This document shows, one piece after another, positions 6,406 through 12,042 of a stretch of 12,042 nucleotides of DNA. Each line of letters starts with the position of its first letter. Position 1 is the first letter of the stretch. Origin of the DNA: Heterostelium multicystogenum (taxonomy: Eukaryota; Evosea; Eumycetozoa; Acytosteliales; Acytosteliaceae); NCBI GenBank assembly GCA_003667245.1, contig RCNN01000468.1, forward strand, positions 1-12,042. The letters run 5' to 3'. The position numbers and the translations under genes are program-made. Below the pieces are notes generated by a model. The model had not been told where the DNA came from. It searched no databases and worked only from the letters and a program-made list of their open reading frames with translations.

Positions 6406-7101
6406 ATGAATCGCTATGTTTCTGTTCTGGCATTGAGTGGGATTGCTGTGCTCGCGGGCTGTGTCGCCCCGACGCCTAAGCCCAATGACCCGTACTATGC
6501 GCCGGTGTTGCCGCGCACGCCGTTGCCGGCGGCCGCCAACAATGGCTCGATCTACCAGGCCGGGTTCGAACAGAACCTGTACAGCGACCGCAAGGCCTTC
6601 CGGGTCGGTGACATCATCACCATCACGCTGAACGAGAAGACCCAGGCGAGCAAGAACGCCAACTCGCAGATCGGCAAGACCAGCAAGACCAGCATCGGCC
6701 TGACTTCATTGTTTGGCGGTGTACCGAACACCAACAACCCGCTGGGCAGCGGTGACCTGAGCCTGGACGCCGGCTACAGCGGCGACCGCGCCACCAACGG
6801 CAAGAGTGCGGCAGGGCAGGGCAACAGCCTGACCGGCTCGATCACCGTGACCGTGGCCGACGTGCTGCCCAACGGCATCATTGCCGTACGCGGCGAGAAG
6901 TGGATGACCCTCAACACCGGTGACGAACTGGTGCGCATTGCGGGCATGGTTCGCGCCGACGATATCTCCACCGACAACACCGTGCCGTCGACACGGATTG
7001 CCGATGCACGCATCACCTACTCGGGTACGGGTTCGTTTGCTGACGCCAGTCAGCCGGGCTGGTTTGACCGTTTCTTCCTTAGCCCGCTGTTCCCTTTCTA
7101 G
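6406..7101 (+). CDS. flgH: Flagellar L-ring lipoprotein FlgH
   Basis: Builds the L-ring, the outer-membrane bushing around the distal rod. The frame is intact with 231 residues. The ATG at 6406 has GAGGT seven bases upstream. The N-terminus is a lipoprotein signal: [19 protein letters not shown], with lipobox LAGC and the lipidated cysteine at residue 19. Family landmarks are [41 protein letters not shown], the glycine/serine-rich middle, [19 protein letters not shown] and [19 protein letters not shown], and it ends [13 protein letters not shown]. It is exported by Sec, unlike the rod and hook proteins around it, and lies directly before flgI, its ring partner. Confidence 0.98.
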   Translation: MNRYVSVLALSGIAVLAGCVAPTPKPNDPYYAPVLPRTPLPAAANNGSIYQAGFEQNLYSDRKAFRVGDIITITLNEKTQASKNANSQIGKTSKTSIGLTSLFGGVPNTNNPLGSGDLSLDAGYSGDRATNGKSAAGQGNSLTGSITVTVADVLPNGIIAVRGEKWMTLNTGDELVRIAGMVRADDISTDNTVPSTRIADARITYSGTGSFADASQPGWFDRFFLSPLFPF

Positions 7102-7111
7102 GTGATCACTT

Positions 7112-8222
7112 TTGAACTTCAAACAGCTGATGGCTGCGATGTTGCTGCTGGCCCTGAGCGCAGGCGCCCAGGCCGAGCGCTTGAAAGACATCGCGAGCAT
7201 TTTCCGGCGTGCGGTCCAACCAGCTGATCGGCTACGGCCTGGTGGTGGGGCTTAACGGCACGGGTGACCAGACCACCCAGACCCCGTTCACCCTGCAGAC
7301 CTTCAACAACATGCTCTCGCAGTTCGGCATCAAGGTACCGCCGGGCTCGGGCAACGTGCAGTTGAAGAACGTCGCGGCGGTGTCCATCAGCGCTGACTTG
7401 CCGCCGTTCGCCAAGCCGGGGCAGGTGGTCGATATCACCGTCTCGTCCATGGGTAACTCGAAAAGCCTGCGCGGCGGCACCTTGCTGATGACGCCGCTCA
7501 AAGGTATCGACGGCAACGTCTACGCCATTGCCCAGGGCAACCTGGTGGTGGGTGGCTTTGATGCCGAAGGCCGCGACGGTTCGAAGATTACCGTCAACGT
7601 GCCGTCGGCCGGGCGGATTCCCGGTGGTGCCTCGGTGGAGCGCACCGTGCCCAGCGGCTTCAACCAGGGCAACAGCCTGACCCTGAACCTCAACCGCTCT
7701 GACTTCACCACCGCCAAGCGCGTGGTCGACAAGATCAATGAGCTGCTCGGCCCGGGCGTGGCCCCAGGCCATCGATGGCGGCTCGGTTCGTGTGACGACG
7801 GCACCGCTGGACCCAAGCCAGCGTGTGGACTACCTGTCTCTGCTGGAAAACCTTGAGGTTGACCCGGGCCAGGCGGTGGCGAAAGTCATCATCAACTCGC
7901 GGACCGGCACCATCGTGATCGGCAGAACGTCAAGGTTTCGCCAGCGGCCGTGACCCACGGCAGCCTGACCGTGACCATCACCGAAGACCCGATCGTCAGC
8001 CAGCCTGGCCCGTTGTCCAACGGCCAGACTGCCGTGGTACCCCGTTCGCGGGTGAATGCCCAGCAAGAAGCCAAGCCGATGTTCAAGTTCGGCCCCGGCA
8101 CCACCCTGGACGAGATTGTCCGTGCGGTGAACCAGGTGGGCGCAGCGCCCGGCGACTTGATGGCGATCCTCGAAGCATTGAAACAGGCCGGCGCCTTGCA
8201 AGCCGACCTGATAGTGATCTGA
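7112..8222 (+). CDS. flgI: Flagellar P-ring protein FlgI (three indels)
   Basis: Forms the periplasmic P-ring in the peptidoglycan layer. The preferred start is TTG at 7112: a strong AGGTGA (7100-7105) lies six bases upstream, the N-terminus [20 protein letters not shown] is a Sec signal peptide cut after AQA (residue 21), and the corrected length is then 369 residues, as in P. aeruginosa. ATG at 7130 is a weaker alternative. The mature protein starts [47 protein letters not shown] and the C-terminal LVI tail are all present. Three slips break the frame: an extra T at 7200-7203, an extra C in GCCCCAG at 7762-7765, and a missing C near 7923 (IVIGQNVKVSP is expected). The gene begins 10 bases after flgH and ends four bases before flgJ. 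Confidence 0.95.
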
Positions 8223-8226
8223 CGCC

Positions 8227-9489
8227 ATGGCCATGGACATGCGCAAGAGCGGCCTGACCAGCACGGCGGATTCGGGTTCCTATTCCGACCTCAACCGGCT
8301 TAACCAGTTGAAGGTCGGCGACAAGAACAGCGACGGCAACATGCGCAAGGTCGCGCAGGAATTCGAGTCGCTGTTTCTCGGCGAGATGCTCAAGTCCATG
8401 CGTTCGGCCACCGAAGCCCTGGGCAAGGACAACCCGCTGAATACCCCGGCGGCCAAGCAGTACCAGGAAATGTACGACCAGCAGTTGGCGGTTTCCCTGT
8501 CCCGCGAGGGCGGCGGTATCGGCCTGGCGGACGTGCTGATGCGCCAGATGCAGAAGAACAAGCCGGTGGACGCCCAGGCGGCCACCCTGCAAGGCCCGGC
8601 CGCACCGGTGAAAAAGGTGGATGTGCCGACCGAAATTGCCGCCGGTACCAAGGCCGATGGCCCGCTGGGCCGCAGCAATGGTCAGCGGCCATTGTGGGCG
8701 TACCGCGTGGCGGTGCCTGAAGGCACCAACTCCCACGCCAACGACATGGCGCTGATGAACCAGCGACGCATCTCGTTGCCCAGCAAGCTGACGGATCGCC
8801 TGCTGGCCGGCATCGTGCCGGGTGCCGAGGCTACCACTGCCGCCAAGGCCGCGCCGCTGCGCAACAGCGCTGCCGATGATGGCGTGGTCAACAGCACCGC
8901 CCGCAGCCTTGCCGCCATACCGCCTCGCGGGCAGATGCAGGTTTACGGCCGCGCCGTCGCCCAGCCACCGCTGGCACCGGCGAAGAAAGCCTTCAGCTCG
9001 CAGGATGAATTTGTCGCCACCATGTTGCCGATGGCCAAGCAGGCCGCTGCGAGGATTGGCGTCGATCCACGCTACCTGGTGGCCCAGGCCGCCCTGGAAA
9101 CCGGTTGGGGTAAATCGGTGATGCGTGCCGAGGATGGCACCAGCAGCCACAACCTGTTCGGCATCAAGGCCGGCCAGAGTTGGCAGGGCGAACAGGCCCG
9201 GGCGATCACCAGCGAGTTTCGCGATGGCGCGATGGTCAAGGAGACGGCGCAGTTCCGTTCCTACAATTCCTACCAGGACAGCTTCCATGACCTGGTCACG
9301 TTGCTGCAAAGCAATGATCGCTATAAAGAAGTTGTGAAATCAGCCGACAACCCGGAACAGTTTGTGCGCGAGTTGCAAAAAGCCGGTTATGCAACCGACC
9401 CGGATTACGCCAGCAAGATTTCGCAGATCGCAAAAACGATGAACAGCTACCAGAACTACGCTGCCGCGGGCGCTTCCACTCATTTATAA
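8227..9489 (+). CDS. flgJ: Flagellar rod-capping protein and peptidoglycan hydrolase FlgJ
   Basis: A two-domain protein: the N-terminal half caps the growing rod, and the C-terminal half cuts peptidoglycan so the rod can pass. The frame is intact with 420 residues. The rod-cap domain covers about residues 25-110 (KVAQEFESLFLGEMLKSMRS, GGGIGLADVLMRQMQKNK). A low-complexity Ala/Pro linker of about 150 residues follows. The C-terminal domain, about 258-415, is a GH73-type glucosaminidase with the catalytic glutamate in AALETGWGKS at residue 291, then HNLFGIKAG and AQFRSYNSYQDSFHDLVTLL. It has no signal peptide, as expected for type III export. It starts four bases after flgI with only a weak ribosome binding site, so coupled translation is likely. 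Confidence 0.97.
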   Translation: MAMDMRKSGLTSTADSGSYSDLNRLNQLKVGDKNSDGNMRKVAQEFESLFLGEMLKSMRSATEALGKDNPLNTPAAKQYQEMYDQQLAVSLSREGGGIGLADVLMRQMQKNKPVDAQAATLQGPAAPVKKVDVPTEIAAGTKADGPLGRSNGQRPLWAYRVAVPEGTNSHANDMALMNQRRISLPSKLTDRLLAGIVPGAEATTAAKAAPLRNSAADDGVVNSTARSLAAIPPRGQMQVYGRAVAQPPLAPAKKAFSSQDEFVATMLPMAKQAAARIGVDPRYLVAQAALETGWGKSVMRAEDGTSSHNLFGIKAGQSWQGEQARAITSEFRDGAMVKETAQFRSYNSYQDSFHDLVTLLQSNDRYKEVVKSADNPEQFVRELQKAGYATDPDYASKISQIAKTMNSYQNYAAAGASTHL

Positions 9490-9499
9490 GGTCTGAATC

Positions 9500-11564
9500 A
9501 TGAGTTTGCTCAATATCGGGATGTCGGGGCTCAATGCCGCCCAGGGATCGTTGTCGGTCTTAAGTAACAACATCGCCAACGTCAACACCCCGGGATACTC
9601 GCGTCAACAGAGCGCTCAGACCGCGAATGCGTCGAACGCCTACGGCGGCGTATTTATCGGCACCGGTACGACCCTGGCGGACGTGCGTCGGGTGTACAAC
9701 CAGTTCCTCACCACGGCTTACCAGAACAGCACGGCACTCGACAGCGATGCCAACGCCTACCTGGACCAGGCCAGTGCCATCGACAAGACCTTGTCGGATT
9801 CCAACACCGGCATGTCTTCGGTGCTCAGTGCTTTTTTCGCGGCGGCGCAGACGGCTTCTGCCACCCCGGGCGACGTGTCCGCGCGCCAATTGCTGCTGAC
9901 CAGCGCCCAGACCCTGAGCAACCGCTTCAACTCCATTTCCGGCCAGTTGAACCAGCAGAAACAAACGATCAACAGTCAGTTGAGCACCATGACGGACCAG
10001 GTCAAACAAGCTGACGTCCTCGATCGCCTCGCTCAACAAGCAGATTGCCCAGGCCCAGGGGACTTCCAGCAGTGCGCCGGCCAACCTGCTGGACTCGCGT
10101 GACGAAGCGGTGCGCTCGCTCAACGAGCTGATCGGCGTTACGGCCACGGAAAAAAACGGACAGTTCAGTATTACGACCGGTACGGGGCAGTCGCTGGTGG
10201 AAGGCGGGATATCCAATAATATCTCTGCGGTACCGAGTAGCACCGACAATAGCCAGTACACCATCCAGCTCTCGATGGGCGACTCGTCCATTGACCTTGG
10301 CAATGTGGTCACCGGGCGGCAGTATCGGTGGCTTGCTGCGCTATCGCAGTGACGTGCTGATGCCGGCCATCAATGATCTGGGGCGCATCGCGATTGCCAC
10401 GGCAGACACGATCAACAACCAGTTGGGCCAGGGCCTGGACCTCAACGGCGAATTCGGTTCGTCGCTGTTCACCGATATCAACAGCGCGGCGGCGATTTCC
10501 CAGCGCAGCCAAGGGGCCGCCGGCAACAGCGCGGGTCTGGCAACCTGAATGTCACGATCAAGGACAGCAGCCAGCTGACGACCTACGACTACAAAGTCAC
10601 GTTTACCAGTGAGTGTAACCAGTACAACGTCGTCCGCTCCGACGGCAAGGCCAGGGTTCGGGTCGTTCGACACCACCACCACGCCGCCGCCGGTGATTGA
10701 TGGCTTTACCCTGGCTGCGCTGGACGGCAAGGGCCCATGGCTGCCGGTGACAGCTTCAAGGTCAGCCCAACACGGCCAACGGGGCCACGGGCATCGGTGT
10801 CGACCTGAAGGACGTCAACAAGCTCGCCTTCGCGGGCCCCTTGGCGGGGAACGCGAGCAAGACCAACACCGGCACCGGTACGTTCACACCGCCTCAGCTG
10901 ACTGTACCGGCTGGATATTCATGGCGGCGCTGATACCGCCCAGTTGCGCGCCGGCATCGAAAAACTCCATGCCGGTAAAAAATGCTCTTTTGGCAAGCCG
11001 GCCGCCGACGGCACCCCAGTCGTATACGGTGAGCGACGCGCAAGGCAATCCGATCGGCAGTGGCACCATCATCCCGGGCCAGGGCAACAAGATCAGCATC
11101 AACGTACCGATGCGCGATGCCTCGGGTGCGTTGATCCCGGGCAAAAGCTTCAACTTCGACACCACGGTCGGCGGCTCGCCTGCCAATGGTGACAGCACGA
11201 CTTTCTCGTTCAATCGCTTCGGGGCACTCCGCTCCGACAACCGCAATGCCCAGCAATTGCTGGACTTGCAGACCAAGGCCACCGTGGGGCGCCAGCGACG
11301 GCAGCCCGGGTGTGAGGAGCCTGGTCAGCGCCAACGCCCGACTCGTGTCGCAGGTGGGCTCAAAAGCCAGCCAGGCCGCTACCGACTCCACCGCGACGGG
11401 TGCGCTGTTGGCAGCGAACAAGGCGGCCAGCAACTCGGTGTCCCAGGTCAACCTGGATGAAGAGGCGGGTGACATGATCAAGTTCCAGCAGTACTACACC
11501 GCGTCGTCGCAGATCATCAAGGCTGCGCAAGAAAACTTTCAGCACACTGATTAATGCCCTTTAA
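9500..11564 (+). CDS. flgK: Flagellar hook-filament junction protein FlgK (frame broken by indels after about 10010)
   Basis: Hook-associated protein 1, the first junction ring between hook and filament. The ATG at 9500 has AAGG upstream, overlapping the flgJ stop. The N-terminus MSLLNIGMSGLNAAQGSLSV, with VLSNNIANVNTPGYSRQQ, is the family signature and stays in frame for about 170 residues. A run of slips follows: an extra G near 10011 (QVKQ then LTSSIASLNKQ), an extra G near 10314 (VTGGSIGGLLRYRSD), a missing base near 10540, expanded A tracts at 10960-10964 and 10977-10982, and extra C at 11014-11017. The last is one A too many at 11532-11535. Removing that A gives the conserved tail ending FSTLINAL and a TAA at 11562-11564; as written, a stop comes at 11552-11554. 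Corrected length is near 685 residues. Confidence 0.93.
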
Positions 11565-11578
11565 AGGAGTCTGGGACG

Positions 11579-12042
11579 ATGCGTATTTCTACACCAGCAG
11601 TATTTCGACACCAGCGCCAGCAAGTACCAGACGAACTATTCCGGTGTGGTGAAAGCCCAGACCAGGCGAGCAGCGGTATCCGGGTGCAGACCGCGCCTCC
11701 GATGACCCCGTCGCCGCCGCGCGCGCTTGCTGCAATTGCAGCAACAGAAAGACATGCTTGGCCAGTTTCAACGGCAACATCAACACCCTGCAGAACTCGC
11801 TGACCAACGAAGAATCGGTGTTAAAGAGCAATCAAACACCGCCTAGCGCGGTAATGAACTGGCGCTGCGTGCGGCCAACCAGTCCCTGAGCGATGAACGA
11901 TCGTAAATCCATCGCCAGCGAAGTGGGCGCGCTTGAGGACCAGGTGCTGGGCCTTGCTCAACTCCAAGGGATGCGCAACGGCAACTACATGTTTTCTCCG
12001 GGTCGAAAACCGACACGCCGCCTTACATCCGCAATAACGACG
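11579..12042 (+). CDS. flgL: Flagellar hook-filament junction protein FlgL (5' part only, many indels)
   Basis: Hook-associated protein 3, the second junction ring, related to flagellin. Only about the first 155 codons are in the window. The ATG at 11579 is preceded by AAAGGAG at 11563-11569. The expected protein can be followed by switching frames: MRIST, then QQYFDTSASKYQTNYSGVV, ASSGIRVQTA, LLQLQQQKDMLGQF, NGNINTLQNSLTNEESVLK, ELALRAANQSLSDE, KSIASEVGALEDQVLGL, NGNYMFS and finally TPPYIRNND at the edge. The first slip is an extra A in the fifth codon (ACACCAG for ACCCAG-type reading). There is about one slip every 40-60 bases, the densest in the window, so no long open frame remains. It is last of the visible flg operon. 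Confidence 0.88.

Noticed and set aside
8083..9309. A 408-codon open frame antisense to flgJ
   Set aside because: flgJ on the plus strand is intact and strongly conserved. The antisense product is His/Arg/Gln-rich with no recognisable domain, as expected from the mirror of GC-rich codons.
1..12042. A novel defence, mobile or biosynthetic system
   Set aside because: All coding sequence is accounted for by phh and flg genes. No transposase, integrase, tRNA-linked attachment site, spaced repeat array or unfamiliar gene was seen on either strand.

Overview
The window comes from a GC-rich Pseudomonas, most likely of the P. fluorescens group. The reasons are the protein sequences of the phh phenylalanine-catabolism cluster, a Pseudomonas-type flgFGHIJKL operon, and two REP doublets (REPINs) with the GTGGGAGCGGGCTTGCTCGCGAA arm common in fluorescent pseudomonads. 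No mobile element, CRISPR array, tRNA or rRNA is visible, and nothing here looks like an undescribed system.

Layout. Positions 1-53 hold no gene. A REPIN (54-148) follows. Then comes a leftward operon in transcription order phhA (2622-1829), phhB (1724-1368) and phhC (1368-166). These encode phenylalanine 4-monooxygenase, pterin-4a-carbinolamine dehydratase and an aromatic aminotransferase. A 263-bp divergent control region (2623-2885) carries a good TyrR/PhhR-type operator. It separates phhA from rightward phhR (2886-4454), the TyrR-like regulator. A second REPIN (4458-4547), a weak terminator and a strong sigma-54 promoter (4689-4706) precede the flagellar operon flgF-flgG-flgH-flgI-flgJ-flgK-flgL (4762 to the right edge). 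It encodes the distal rod, L- and P-rings, rod cap/muramidase and hook-filament junction proteins. flgL is cut off by the window end.

How they work together. PhhA hydroxylates phenylalanine to tyrosine using a tetrahydropterin, PhhB regenerates the pterin, and PhhC transaminates aromatic amino acids. PhhR senses aromatic amino acids through its ACT/PAS part and should act at the shared operator. The flg genes build, in assembly order, the distal rod, its bushings and the hook-filament junction. Their promoter implies RpoN control, by FleR if it follows the known Pseudomonas cascade.

Main caveat. phhC, phhB, phhA, the first 590 bases of phhR, flgF (once), flgI (three times), flgK (after about 10010) and flgL are broken by single-base insertions and deletions, often in homopolymers. 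The conserved protein can be followed across every break by changing frame. Long stretches between (3477-5169, 5171-7199, 7924-10010) are clean. This looks like draft-quality sequence rather than gene decay, so the broken genes are given as CDS at their full inferred extents.
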